A DNA stretch of 64,000 nt from G963555815 sp965249615 [NCBI: bacterium] (GTDB taxonomy: Bacteria; UBA8248; JACPRG01). Position 1 is the stretch's first letter, and every line of letters starts with the position of its first letter. The notes below the pieces were generated by a model. The model saw nothing but the letters and a program-made list of their open reading frames with translations. It was not told the origin of the DNA and made no database searches. The translations under genes and the position numbers were made by a program. Shown piece by piece: positions 1-7,942 of the stretch. Where the stretch lies: positions 3,810-67,809 of the forward strand of contig CBDFMI010000003.1 in NCBI GenBank assembly GCA_965249615.1, written 5' to 3'.

Positions 1-1625
1 TGGTGGAAGGGGAGGTCATTGCCCGCATTCGAGGGGGACTCACAGTCGATATCGGCCTTCGGGCCTTTCTCCCAGGCTCCCAGGTCGACCTGAGACCGGT
101 CCGAAACCTCGACCAGTACATCGGCAAAAAGCTCCAGATGAAGATCATCAAGTTAAACCGCAAACGGAGCAACATCGTTCTCTCAAGGCGGATTCTCCTG
201 GAGGCCGAGCGGGCCGAGCTTAAGAAGCAGACCCTGGAGACCCTTCAGGAGGGACAGGTTCTGGAGGGGATAGTCAAGAATCTCACGGACTACGGCGCCT
301 TCATTGACCTTGGAGGGATCGACGGGCTTCTTCACATTACCGACATGTCCTGGGGCCGGGTTGGCCACCCTTCGGAGCTCTTCAATATCAGCGACCGGGT
401 CAAGGTGGTGGTTCTCAAGTTTGACCGTGATCGGGAGAGGGTGAGCCTGGGCCACAAGCAGATCACTCACGACCCGTGGCAGGAGGTGGACAAGAAGTAT
501 CCGGCGAAGACCCGGATCACGGGCAAGGTGACGAGCATTACCGACTACGGGGCCTTCGTCGAGTTGGAGCAGGGGGTGGAAGGGCTGGTCCACATCTCGG
601 AAATGTCCTGGAGCCGCCGGGTGCGCCATCCCTCCAAGATTGTCAACGTCAGCGATGTGGTCGAGGCCGTTGTCCTCAACGTGGACAAGGAGAGCAAGCG
701 CATCTCTCTGGGGATGAAGCAGATCGAGGACAACCCCTGGGACACCATCAAGGATAAGTATCCTGTGGGCTCCAAGGTCAGTGGTCGCGTGAGAAACCTG
801 ACGGACTTTGGGGCCTTTCTCGCCCTCGATGAGGGGATCGACGGGCTCATTCACATTTCAGACATGTCCTGGACCCAGAGGATTAAACACCCTTCGGAGA
901 TATTGAAGAAGGGCCAGCCTATCGAGGCTGTCGTTCTCAATGTCGATGCCGAAAATGAACGTCTCTCCTTAGGCCTTAAGCAGATCGCTGAGGACCCCTG
1001 GACCCACATCGAGGACTTCCACAAGGTGGGGGAGGACATCAAGGCCGTCATCGTCAAGATCACGAACTTTGGGGCCTTTGCCGCCCTGGAGGACGGCCTG
1101 GAGGGGCTCATTCACGTCTCAGAGCTCGATGTGGGCAAGGTCGTCCGGCCCGAGGATATCGTCGCGGTGGGCGAGGATTATATGGTCAAGCTCATCAAGA
1201 TCGATTCCGAGGCCCGAAAACTGGGGCTCAGCATCCGGGCTTATATTGAGGAGCACGGTGAACCCCCCGAGTGGGAAGAGCGGCGCCGAAAGCGGAAGGC
1301 CGATGAGCCTGCCGCGAGGGAGACTGAAAAGACCGCCCCCCTGGATGTGTCCGCTGAACCCGAGGGAGTTCCCGTCGAGGTGAAAGAGGTGGAAGAGGAG
1401 ACCTCGCCCGCAGGGGAGGGTGAGGCGGTTGTCCCCGAGAGTGTGCCCGCCGAGCCCGAGGCGGCTTCCTCCGAAACGGGGGAAGAATCCGCGCCGGGGG
1501 TTGAAGATGAAAGGGAGGCCCCCGTGGGTTTGAACGCCCAATCCGAGGAGGCTCCTTCAGAGACGAAAGAAGAGCCCCCGCCCGTTGCGGAAGACGCAGA
1601 GGAGGAAGAGGGGAACCGTCCTTAA
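1..1625 (+). CDS. rpsA: 30S ribosomal protein S1, 5' end off the window
   Basis: S1 binds mRNA and brings it to the 30S subunit. The reading frame enters from the left edge (first full codon at base 3), so the N-terminus is missing. The first visible stretch ends in the AFLPGSQVDLRPVR motif of an S1 repeat. Four complete S1 OB-fold repeats follow, at about residues 83-152, 170-240, 255-325 and 342-412, each with the GAF..L..G.(D/E)GL(L/I/V)H(I/V)S signature. After about residue 420 the chain becomes a low-complexity Glu/Pro/Ala-rich acidic tail of about 120 residues, longer than in well-studied S1 proteins. sppA and an IHF/HU gene follow, an order I recall from several proteobacterial genomes. 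The family call is secure; the true start cannot be seen. Confidence 0.95.
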   Translation, partial: VEGEVIARIRGGLTVDIGLRAFLPGSQVDLRPVRNLDQYIGKKLQMKIIKLNRKRSNIVLSRRILLEAERAELKKQTLETLQEGQVLEGIVKNLTDYGAFIDLGGIDGLLHITDMSWGRVGHPSELFNISDRVKVVVLKFDRDRERVSLGHKQITHDPWQEVDKKYPAKTRITGKVTSITDYGAFVELEQGVEGLVHISEMSWSRRVRHPSKIVNVSDVVEAVVLNVDKESKRISLGMKQIEDNPWDTIKDKYPVGSKVSGRVRNLTDFGAFLALDEGIDGLIHISDMSWTQRIKHPSEILKKGQPIEAVVLNVDAENERLSLGLKQIAEDPWTHIEDFHKVGEDIKAVIVKITNFGAFAALEDGLEGLIHVSELDVGKVVRPEDIVAVGEDYMVKLIKIDSEARKLGLSIRAYIEEHGEPPEWEERRRKRKADEPAARETEKTAPLDVSAEPEGVPVEVKEVEEETSPAGEGEAVVPESVPAEPEAASSETGEESAPGVEDEREAPVGLNAQSEEAPSETKEEPPPVAEDAEEEEGNRP

Positions 1626-1739
1626 GGACCAAAAAGGAGAAGAGTTCTTGTCTCGTACACCCTTTTGGCACTTCCTGATTAGCCTGAGAGCGATCTCCCT
1701 GCCCCGTCGCGTCCACTCAGGCCAGCCATTCGACGAACT

Positions 1740-2636
1740 ATGAAATCACCAGAGCACATCGAAAGACGAAGGCGTCGAGTCCAACGAATTGCCCTCTGGT
1801 CAGTTCTGCTTCTCCTGCTGTTGGGAGTGCTCAACTTCTGGGCTGGCGTGGGTCTCCGAAGGGATGAAGCTCGCATTGCCCTTATCACGGTCGACGGCGT
1901 GATCCTGAGTTCCCGGTCTTTTGTGGAGCAGATTGAGCGATACAGAGAAGACAAGGGCATCGAGGCGATGGTGGTGCGCGTGGACAGCCCGGGCGGAGGA
2001 GTGGCCCCTTCTCAGGAGATCCACCAGGCCCTTCGCCGGTTCCGGGAGGCGGGTAAGGTGTTGGTGACCTCGATGGGAAGCGTGGCAGCCTCGGGAGGTC
2101 TTTATGTCTCTCTCGCCTCGACTAAGATCTTCGCGAATCCGGGGACCATCACCGGGAGCATCGGGGTGATCATGGAGATCGGCAACGTCGAGGATCTATT
2201 GAAAAAGGTGGGGCTTCGCGTGGAGGTGGTGAAGAGCGGGGTGCATAAGGACCTGGGCTCTCCGGTCCGCCCCCTCAGCCCCGAGGATCGAGCGATCCTC
2301 CAACAGGTGATTGACGATGCTTATGACCAGTTCCTTCGGTCGATCTCCGAAGGTCGCAACCTTCCTCTGGAACAGGTGAGGAGCTTCGCAGACGGCCGGA
2401 TCTTTACGGGCGAGCGGGCGAAAGGCCTGGGGCTCGTGGACGAGATAGGGAGTCTTGATGATGCCATCCGGGAGGCCGGACGGCTGGCGGGTATTGTGGG
2501 AAAACCCAAGGTGGTGGAAGAACGACCCCGAGGGGGCTTTCTTGGGCGCCTCCTGCGGGGCAGCCCATCCCTACAGGCTTTGGGTCTACCGTTGTCAGAG
2601 GTGGGAGCGAGGCTTCAGTATCGCTGGATGTATTGA
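1740..2636 (+). CDS. sppA: Signal peptide peptidase SppA, short form
   Basis: This inner-membrane serine protease degrades cleaved signal peptides. It has 298 residues, the short single-domain form. A basic N-terminus is followed by one membrane anchor at about residues 17-38. The family motifs are VDSPGGG (81-87) and SVAASGG, which places the nucleophile at Ser118, and the general-base lysine is Lys170 in the GVHKD motif. ATG at 1740 was chosen because the anchor starts just after it. The gene sits 115 bp after rpsA and 27 bp before the IHF/HU gene. I see no odd features. Confidence 0.93.
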   Translation: MKSPEHIERRRRRVQRIALWSVLLLLLLGVLNFWAGVGLRRDEARIALITVDGVILSSRSFVEQIERYREDKGIEAMVVRVDSPGGGVAPSQEIHQALRRFREAGKVLVTSMGSVAASGGLYVSLASTKIFANPGTITGSIGVIMEIGNVEDLLKKVGLRVEVVKSGVHKDLGSPVRPLSPEDRAILQQVIDDAYDQFLRSISEGRNLPLEQVRSFADGRIFTGERAKGLGLVDEIGSLDDAIREAGRLAGIVGKPKVVEERPRGGFLGRLLRGSPSLQALGLPLSEVGARLQYRWMY

Positions 2637-2663
2637 GCAAGCGGGCGGCGGGGGGATTTTAGG

Positions 2664-2939
2664 ATGACCAAGGCGGAACTTGTTGAAAAGGTTTCAGATC
2701 GGATCGATTTGACGAAGAAGGAAACCGAGCGCATCGTCAACCTTGTGTTCGGCAGCATCGTGGATGCCCTTTCTACAGGAGAAAAGGTGGAGCTTCGGGG
2801 GTTTGGCAGTTTTCGCGTCCGCAACCGGGAATCCCGCGATGGACGAAACCCCAAGACGGGCACCACGGTCCACATCCCCGCCAAAAAAATCCCCTTCTTC
2901 AAGGCGGGAAAAGAGCTTCGGGAGATCGTGGACGGCTGA
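2664..2939 (+). CDS. Integration host factor / HU-family DNA-binding protein
   Basis: A 91-residue protein of the HU/IHF family, which bends DNA as a dimer. The N-terminal helices (MTKAELVEKVSDRIDLTKKE) are followed by the signature GFGSFRVRNR, then the beta-arm with NPKTG (the intercalating proline) and an IPAKK end. Length and motifs match IHF beta (HimD) about as well as HU. Position after rpsA and sppA favours an IHF-beta-like role, but the subunit cannot be assigned from sequence alone. A weak GGGG-type Shine-Dalgarno lies upstream of ATG 2664. Confidence 0.92.
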   Translation: MTKAELVEKVSDRIDLTKKETERIVNLVFGSIVDALSTGEKVELRGFGSFRVRNRESRDGRNPKTGTTVHIPAKKIPFFKAGKELREIVDG

Positions 2940-3046
2940 GAACGTCTGCCTCTCTGCCCTCCTTCGCCACCCCGACTTTCCCCTCCCCGTCTGAAAAGGT
3001 CCACCACCTGGACGGAAGCCTGAGGCCCATCCCTAGAAAGGCCGCC

Positions 3047-3577
3047 ATGGAGTACTGCCGCCGGTCCACCTCCCTTCGGCTGGTTCAGGGTGATATTGCA
3101 AAGGTTAAGGTCGACGCCATCGTGAACGCCGCCAACAATCATCTTTGGATGGGGGCAGGGGTCGCCGGGGCCATCAAGCGCAGGGGAGGGGAGGCCATCG
3201 AGCGCGAGGCCGTCTCCGAGGGCCCTATCGAGGTCGGAGAGGCGGTGGTGACGGGGGCTGGGGAGCTTTCGGCCCGCCACGTCATCCATGCCGCCGCCAT
3301 GGGACAGGACCTGGTGACCAGCGAGGAGGCCATCCGGCAGGCCACCCGCAATAGCCTCCTTCGGGCAGAAGAGATGGGGCTCACCTCCATCGCCTTCCCG
3401 GCCCTGGGGACAGGGGTGGGGGGCTTCCCCTTGAAGGACGCTGCCCGCGTGATGTTGGACGGGATTGTCCACCATGTGGACGAACGAAAAACTTCTCTGA
3501 AAGAGGTCCTCTTTGTTCTCTTTGACGCGCCGGCCCTGGAGATTTTCGCCAGTGTCCTGAGAGATGACCTCTCTTGA
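3047..3577 (+). CDS. Macro-domain protein (ADP-ribose binding or deacylating)
   Basis: A 176-residue stand-alone macro domain. Family members bind ADP-ribose and often hydrolyse O-acetyl-ADP-ribose or ADP-ribosyl esters. Diagnostic stretches are QGDIAKVKVDAIVNAANNHL near residue 14-33, the glycine-rich GAGVAGAIKRRGG loop and PALGTGVGGFPL near residue 119. The Asn pair in NAANN is kept, as in catalytically active members. It starts at ATG 3047 after about 107 bp of non-coding sequence and runs into miaA with almost no gap. Its substrate here is not predictable. Confidence 0.9.
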   Translation: MEYCRRSTSLRLVQGDIAKVKVDAIVNAANNHLWMGAGVAGAIKRRGGEAIEREAVSEGPIEVGEAVVTGAGELSARHVIHAAAMGQDLVTSEEAIRQATRNSLLRAEEMGLTSIAFPALGTGVGGFPLKDAARVMLDGIVHHVDERKTSLKEVLFVLFDAPALEIFASVLRDDLS

Positions 3578-3582
3578 GGGGG

Positions 3583-4569
3583 ATGGCCGTTGTGACCCCC
3601 GCTTCTCCTGTGAGACAAGGCAACTTCCCCGTCGCCCTCGTGGGGCCCACGGCCAGCGGAAAGGGGGAGCTCGCCCTCCGGCTGGCGGAGGACATCCCGG
3701 CCGAGATCGTCTGCGTGGATTCGATGAAGATTTATCGGGGGATGGACGTCGGGACGGCGAAGCCGAAGGCCGAGGTACGGCGTCGAGTTCCCCACCACAT
3801 GTTGGATCTCGTTGAGCCGGATGATCCCCTGACAGCGGCCAGGTTCGGGGAAATGGCCCGCGAGGTTATCTTCGAGATTGCCTCCCGGGGACGACTCCCC
3901 CTGGTCACGGCGGGGAGCGGGCTTTACCTGCGCGCCATTCTGGGTTGGATCTTCCCCGGCCCCGAAGCCAATTGGGAGGTCCGAGAGCGCCTTCGCCGCG
4001 AGGCTGAGGCGAAGGGAGGTGTTTACCTTCACGAGCGCCTGAGGGCCATCGATCCCCAGGCGGCCAGCGGGATTTCGCCTCAGGATGAGCGACGCCTCAT
4101 CCGGGCCCTTGAGGTCCACGAGCTGACGGGCCGCCCCATCTCCGAGCTTCAGTCGGATCACGCCGGGACCCCTCCACCCTTCGCCCATCCCCTCTTGCTC
4201 GGGATCCGGTGGAGGCGATCGACCCTCTACTCGCGGATCGATGCCCGGGCCGAGGCCATGGTAAAAGGGGGCCTGATCGAGGAGGTGAACAGGTTGAGAG
4301 CGCGGGGTTTTGCCTCCGATGTACTGGCCATGCAGGCACTGGGTTATGCCCAGGTGGGGGCCTACGTAGATGGCGGGATGACGCTCCAGGAGGCCCTCGA
4401 CACATTGCAGAGACAGACCCGCCGCTTCGCTAAACACCAGATGACCTGGTTCCGGGGGATGGGGGAGGTTGAGTGGTTCGACGTCCCCCCGCAAGGCCTG
4501 GAGGCCTTGAGAGGTCAGCTCCTCCGGCGTATTGGCGCCTATCTTGCCTCTCGGGGGGCCACCGTCTGA
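3583..4569 (+). CDS. miaA: tRNA dimethylallyltransferase
   Basis: MiaA transfers a dimethylallyl group to N6 of A37 in tRNAs that read codons starting with U. The P-loop GPTASGKGELA lies near residue 21-31, followed by the DSMKIYRGMDVGTAKP motif, PHHMLDLVEP, TAGSGLYLRAILGW, and the C-terminal MQALGYAQ and QTRRFAKHQMTWFRG blocks. At about 328 residues it is family length. ATG 3583 is preferred; TTG 3574 overlaps the macro-domain stop and GTG 3592 is possible. The GAGGGGG purine run directly before the ATG leaves the exact start open. Confidence 0.94.
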   Translation: MAVVTPASPVRQGNFPVALVGPTASGKGELALRLAEDIPAEIVCVDSMKIYRGMDVGTAKPKAEVRRRVPHHMLDLVEPDDPLTAARFGEMAREVIFEIASRGRLPLVTAGSGLYLRAILGWIFPGPEANWEVRERLRREAEAKGGVYLHERLRAIDPQAASGISPQDERRLIRALEVHELTGRPISELQSDHAGTPPPFAHPLLLGIRWRRSTLYSRIDARAEAMVKGGLIEEVNRLRARGFASDVLAMQALGYAQVGAYVDGGMTLQEALDTLQRQTRRFAKHQMTWFRGMGEVEWFDVPPQGLEALRGQLLRRIGAYLASRGATV

Positions 4570-5108
4570 AGCAGCATCGTCCCAAAAAGACTGTCGTGCT
4601 GGTGGGCTTTAAGGCCTCGGGGAAGTCCACGGTAGGGCGCCTCCTTGCTGAGGCCCTGGGGCTCCCTTTCGAGGATACCGACACTGTTCTGGAAGGGCTC
4701 CACGAGGCTCGAACGGGCGAGCGCCTGCCTTTCCGGGAGATCTATCGCGGACGAGGCGAGCCCTATTTTCGGGAGCTTGAGGGAGAAGCGCTTCAGCACT
4801 GCCTCGGGCGAGGGCCACAGGTGGTGGCCTTGGGCGGGGGGACCCCAGGCCGACACGAGATTAAAAAGGTTTTGGGCGGATGCACCGTGGTCTATCTGAA
4901 GGCTTCCGTGGAGACCCTATGGGAGAGGATGCGGGAAGACGGGCTCCCGACCTTTTTGGATCCCAAGGACCCCAAAACATCTTTGGGGAAGTTATATGCG
5001 GAGCGGGTGCCCCTCTACGAGTCCCTGGCTCATCTGGAAGTCGGATCCGAGGGTCGAGGTCCAGAGCCTATTGCCGCCGAGATCCTGGCGCGCCTAAAGG
5101 CGCTCTGA
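4566..5108 (+). CDS. aroK: Shikimate kinase, apparent CTG start
   Basis: Shikimate kinase phosphorylates shikimate at the 3-hydroxyl. The Walker A motif GFKASGKST is at about residues 14-22; DTDTVLE (shikimate-binding Asp), ALGGGTPGR and the late RVPLYES block (substrate or lid arginine) also match the family. There is no ATG, GTG or TTG at the right place. A CTG at 4566, overlapping the miaA stop as CTGA, gives 180 residues, the usual family length. An in-frame ATG at 4473 would add 31 non-homologous residues inside miaA, and GTG 4596 would cut close to the P-loop. The family call is firm; the start codon is an inference. Confidence 0.88.
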   Translation: MKQHRPKKTVVLVGFKASGKSTVGRLLAEALGLPFEDTDTVLEGLHEARTGERLPFREIYRGRGEPYFRELEGEALQHCLGRGPQVVALGGGTPGRHEIKKVLGGCTVVYLKASVETLWERMREDGLPTFLDPKDPKTSLGKLYAERVPLYESLAHLEVGSEGRGPEPIAAEILARLKAL

Positions 5109-5173
5109 GCCTCTCCGGAGTGGGTCTGAGGGAGCAGGACGGACAAAAATTCGTCCCTCTATGAGGCGGGGAG

Positions 5174-5179
5174 TATGAT
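5174..5179 (+). promoter_or_regulatory. aroC: Possible -10 element upstream of aroC
   Basis: TATGAT at 5174-5179 resembles a sigma-70 -10 box, but the sequence 18 bp upstream (TTCGTC) is a poor -35. If used, transcription would start near 5186 and pass through the hairpin and T-run at 5214-5238 before reaching aroC. Confidence 0.35.
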
Positions 5180-5201
5180 AAGGTCAGCGGGCGTCGAGGA
5201 G

Positions 5202-5240
5202 ATGACACCCATCAAAGAGGGAGCCATCTCTTTTTTTTAA
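5202..5240 (+). other. Candidate 12-codon leader ORF ending in Phe-Phe
   Basis: ATG at 5202, preceded directly by GAGGAG, opens a 12-codon frame (MTPIKEGAISFF) that stops with TAA at 5238-5240. It spans the terminator hairpin, and its two TTT codons lie in the T-run. The purine run is too close to the ATG for a good ribosome site and any T-run encodes Phe, so this may be coincidence. It is recorded because the next gene makes chorismate. Confidence 0.25.
5214..5238 (+). terminator. Rho-independent terminator, or attenuator, before aroC
   Basis: AAAGAG (5214-5219) pairs with CTCTTT (5228-5233) around an 8-nt loop, and a run of eight T ends at 5238. This is a short but textbook-like terminator. 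It lies 106 bp after aroK and only 40 bp before aroC, with a -10-like element upstream of it, so it either ends the miaA-aroK transcript or attenuates an aroC leader. Confidence 0.6.
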
Positions 5241-5278
5241 ATTTTTGATTTTTTAACGCGGGGGAGAGGCGTCTCCAG

Positions 5279-6364
5279 ATGAGCGGTAGCACTTTCGGCA
5301 TCCTTTTTCGGCTCACGACCTGGGGGGAATCCCACGGGCCGGCCGTTGGGGCTGTTCTCGATGGCTGTCCAGCCGGTCTTAAACTCTCCAAGGCCGACAT
5401 TCAGCCGGACCTGGACCGACGCCGACCGGGCCAGAGCCGTGTGACGAGCCAGCGAAAGGAGGCGGACCAGGTCGAGTTCCTCTCTGGCCTCTTCGAAGGC
5501 AAGACCACCGGCGCCCCCATCTGCATGCTCTTCCATAACGAGGACGTGGACTCCTCCAAGTATGACAAGATCCGGGACCTCTTCCGACCGGGCCACGCCG
5601 ACTACACCTACCAGATAAAATATGGCCTTCGGGATCATCGAGGGGGCGGGCGGGCAAGCGCCCGCGAGACCGCGCCCCGCGTGGCCGCCGGGGCCATCGC
5701 CAAAAAGTATCTCGCCGGGCAGGGAATCGGGATCGTGGGCTTTATCAGACAGATCGGAGAGATCACCTGGGAGCCTCCGCAAGACACTTCGGCCATTGAT
5801 CGGGAGGCTGTCTACAAAAGCATCGTCCGCTGTCCCGACCCCAAGACCTCTGAGGCTATGATTCAGGCGATTGATGCCGCCCGAAAGGAGGGGGATTCCC
5901 TGGGGGGAGTGGTGGAGGCCCGGGCGCAAGGCGTCCCGCCGGGTCTCGGAGATCCTGTCTTCGACAAGCTCGATGCCGACCTCGGCAAGGCCATGCTGGG
6001 TATCCACGCGGTCAAGGGGGTGGAGATAGGCTCGGGCTTCAGAGCGGCCCAGATGCCGGGCTCTGAGCACAACGACTGGATGTTCAACGACAAGGGAAAG
6101 GTGGGGTTTCGGACGAATCACGCGGGGGGGGTCCTGGGGGGAATCTCCACAGGGCAGGACGTGGTGGTCCGCCTCGCGGTCAAGCCCCCCTCCTCCATCC
6201 TCAAGGAACAAGAAACGGTGGACAAGGATTTCAGGTCCACGACCATCCGCGTCGAGGGGCGCCACGACCCCTGCGTCTGTCCCCGGGCGGTGGTGGTCGC
6301 CGAGGCCATGCTGGCCCTTGTCCTGATGGATCACCTCCTCCGAAATCTGTCCTCACGGACCTGA
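5279..6364 (+). CDS. aroC: Chorismate synthase
   Basis: AroC converts 5-enolpyruvylshikimate-3-phosphate to chorismate using reduced FMN. The 361-residue protein carries the family signatures: [18 protein letters not shown] near the N-terminus, [11 protein letters not shown], the GRASARET stretch in the first half and [14 protein letters not shown] in the last third. ATG 5279 sits after a GGGGGAGAGG stretch, and the protein starts at the usual distance from the first motif. It is followed 7 bp later by aroA, so the two are almost certainly co-transcribed. Confidence 0.96.
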   Translation: MSGSTFGILFRLTTWGESHGPAVGAVLDGCPAGLKLSKADIQPDLDRRRPGQSRVTSQRKEADQVEFLSGLFEGKTTGAPICMLFHNEDVDSSKYDKIRDLFRPGHADYTYQIKYGLRDHRGGGRASARETAPRVAAGAIAKKYLAGQGIGIVGFIRQIGEITWEPPQDTSAIDREAVYKSIVRCPDPKTSEAMIQAIDAARKEGDSLGGVVEARAQGVPPGLGDPVFDKLDADLGKAMLGIHAVKGVEIGSGFRAAQMPGSEHNDWMFNDKGKVGFRTNHAGGVLGGISTGQDVVVRLAVKPPSSILKEQETVDKDFRSTTIRVEGRHDPCVCPRAVVVAEAMLALVLMDHLLRNLSSRT

Positions 6365-6371
6365 GGGCCGG

Positions 6372-7646
6372 ATGAGATTTTTGGTCGGAAGATCGAGCCT
6401 CTCAGGCTCCGTCACAATCCCGTCGAGCAAATCCCACACCATCCGGGCGGTCGCCATCGCCTCTCTTGCCGAGGGGACGTCTGAGATTCTGGACCCTCTC
6501 GAATCCGAGGACACCCTCTCGGCAGTCAGGCTCTATCGGGCCTTAGGCGCAAAAATCTTCCAAGAGGAGGACCGGTGGGTCGTGGAGGGAACGGCCGGAA
6601 AGATCAAAAGACCAGAAGACGTCATCCACATCGGAAACTCCGGGACGACCTGCCGGATCGGGATGGGGTCGGCGGCCCTTGGCCGAGGCTACACCGTCCT
6701 GACGGGGGATGAACAATCCAGGCGACGGCCCATGAAATCCCTCCTGGACGCCCTCACAGACCTGGGGGCCGAGGCCTTTTCCACGAAAGGGGATGGTCTT
6801 CTCCCGGTGATTGTGGGGGGTCCCATCAAGGGTGGGGAGACGGTCGTGGATGGGACCACCTCTCAATTCCTCACGAGCCTCCTCATCAACTGCCCCCTTG
6901 CCCGAGACGATACGCAGATTCACGTCGATGATCTTCGGGAACGCCCCTACGTAGACATGACGCTACGCTGGCTTGAGAAACAGGAGATCATGCCGAAGAA
7001 TGAGAACTACGAACGGTTCATTATCCCAGGGGGACAGTCCTTTCTCGGCTTCACCGAGCGGATCCCCGCTGACTTTTCGTCGGCCACCTTCTTCCTGTGC
7101 GCCGCGGCTATCACCAACTCCCGAGTCCTGGTGTTGGGACTGGATATGGATGACATCCAGGGGGACCGCAAGGTGGTGGACTATCTGGTGCAGATGGGAG
7201 CCGACATCGAGGTGACGGAGCGGGGGGTTCGGATCCGGGGGAGCGACCTACAGGGCCAGGAGCTCGATTTGAACGATACCCCGGATGCGCTTCCCGCCCT
7301 GGCGGTCGTGGGTTGCCACGCCTGGGGCGAGACCGTCCTTCGGAACGTCCCCCAGGCCCGGATGAAGGAGACCAACCGCATCGCCGTGATGGCGCAAAAC
7401 CTCAAGTGTCTTGGCGCCGATGTGGAAGAGCTTCCCGACGGCCTCCTCATCCGCCACAGTGATCTGAAGGGGACACTCGTGGACGGCGCAGGAGACCACC
7501 GGGTCGTCATGGCCCTTGCCATTGCGGGCCTAAAGGCCCAGGGGGTGACCCGCGTGACGAGGGCCGAGGCGGTGAATATGACCTTCCCCACGTTTCCCCA
7601 CTTGATGAAAGAACTCGGGGCCAACATGCGCCTGGTCCGGGGCTGA
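6372..7646 (+). CDS. aroA: 3-phosphoshikimate 1-carboxyvinyltransferase (EPSP synthase)
   Basis: AroA joins phosphoenolpyruvate to shikimate-3-phosphate. The 424-residue chain has the N-terminal PSSKSHTIRA motif (Lys20, Arg25), GNSGTT at about 88-93, the TGDEQSRRRPM block, and late RMKETNR and GDHRVVMALAIAG motifs. The NSGTTCRIG loop differs from the GNAGTAMR loop of enteric enzymes and looks closer to the more divergent bacterial and archaeal types. Glyphosate response cannot be read from this. The gene follows aroC by 7 bp. Confidence 0.94.
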   Translation: MRFLVGRSSLSGSVTIPSSKSHTIRAVAIASLAEGTSEILDPLESEDTLSAVRLYRALGAKIFQEEDRWVVEGTAGKIKRPEDVIHIGNSGTTCRIGMGSAALGRGYTVLTGDEQSRRRPMKSLLDALTDLGAEAFSTKGDGLLPVIVGGPIKGGETVVDGTTSQFLTSLLINCPLARDDTQIHVDDLRERPYVDMTLRWLEKQEIMPKNENYERFIIPGGQSFLGFTERIPADFSSATFFLCAAAITNSRVLVLGLDMDDIQGDRKVVDYLVQMGADIEVTERGVRIRGSDLQGQELDLNDTPDALPALAVVGCHAWGETVLRNVPQARMKETNRIAVMAQNLKCLGADVEELPDGLLIRHSDLKGTLVDGAGDHRVVMALAIAGLKAQGVTRVTRAEAVNMTFPTFPHLMKELGANMRLVRG

Positions 7647-7667
7647 CACCAGTCAGGGAGAAAAACC

Positions 7668-7910
7668 ATGAAACTGCACGCGGTAAAATTCGGATTGGCC
7701 TGGGGGATTTTCTACGCGTTTTTCTTGCTGGTGATAGGTCTACTGACTGCATATTCGAATTGGGGCGCCCAGATCGCCGAACTCTACAGCAGCTTTTTTT
7801 TCGGTTTCGGCCCGAGCTTGGTTGGGGCACTTGTGGGAGCGGTTTGGGGTTTTGTCATCGGGTTTGTTTTTGGGGGCGTAGTGGCCTGGTTGTACAACGC
7901 CTTACTCTGA
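7668..7910 (+). CDS. Small three-helix membrane protein, often labelled holin-like
   Basis: An 80-residue, very hydrophobic protein with three likely membrane helices (about 7-28, 40-58 and 58-78). The C-terminal pattern of Trp-Gly-Phe, a Gly-rich helix and VVAWLYNALL matches a family that databases often call bacteriophage holin, although it occurs as single chromosomal genes with no phage around it, as here. GGGAG lies 9 bp before ATG 7668. I make no functional claim; export or lysis has not been shown for this type as far as I know. Confidence 0.75.
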   Translation: MKLHAVKFGLAWGIFYAFFLLVIGLLTAYSNWGAQIAELYSSFFFGFGPSLVGALVGAVWGFVIGFVFGGVVAWLYNALL

Positions 7911-7942
7911 GAAGACTTGCTGGAGGACGCGGGGGAGGGAAA

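Noticed and set aside
3139-4494. 451-residue minus-strand frame over the macro-domain gene and miaA
   Set aside because: Shadow of two well-identified genes; composition is Pro/Arg/Gly-rich with no motif.
7668-7910. Prophage remnant, suggested by the holin-like protein
   Set aside because: No phage gene lies nearby; this small membrane family occurs as single chromosomal genes.
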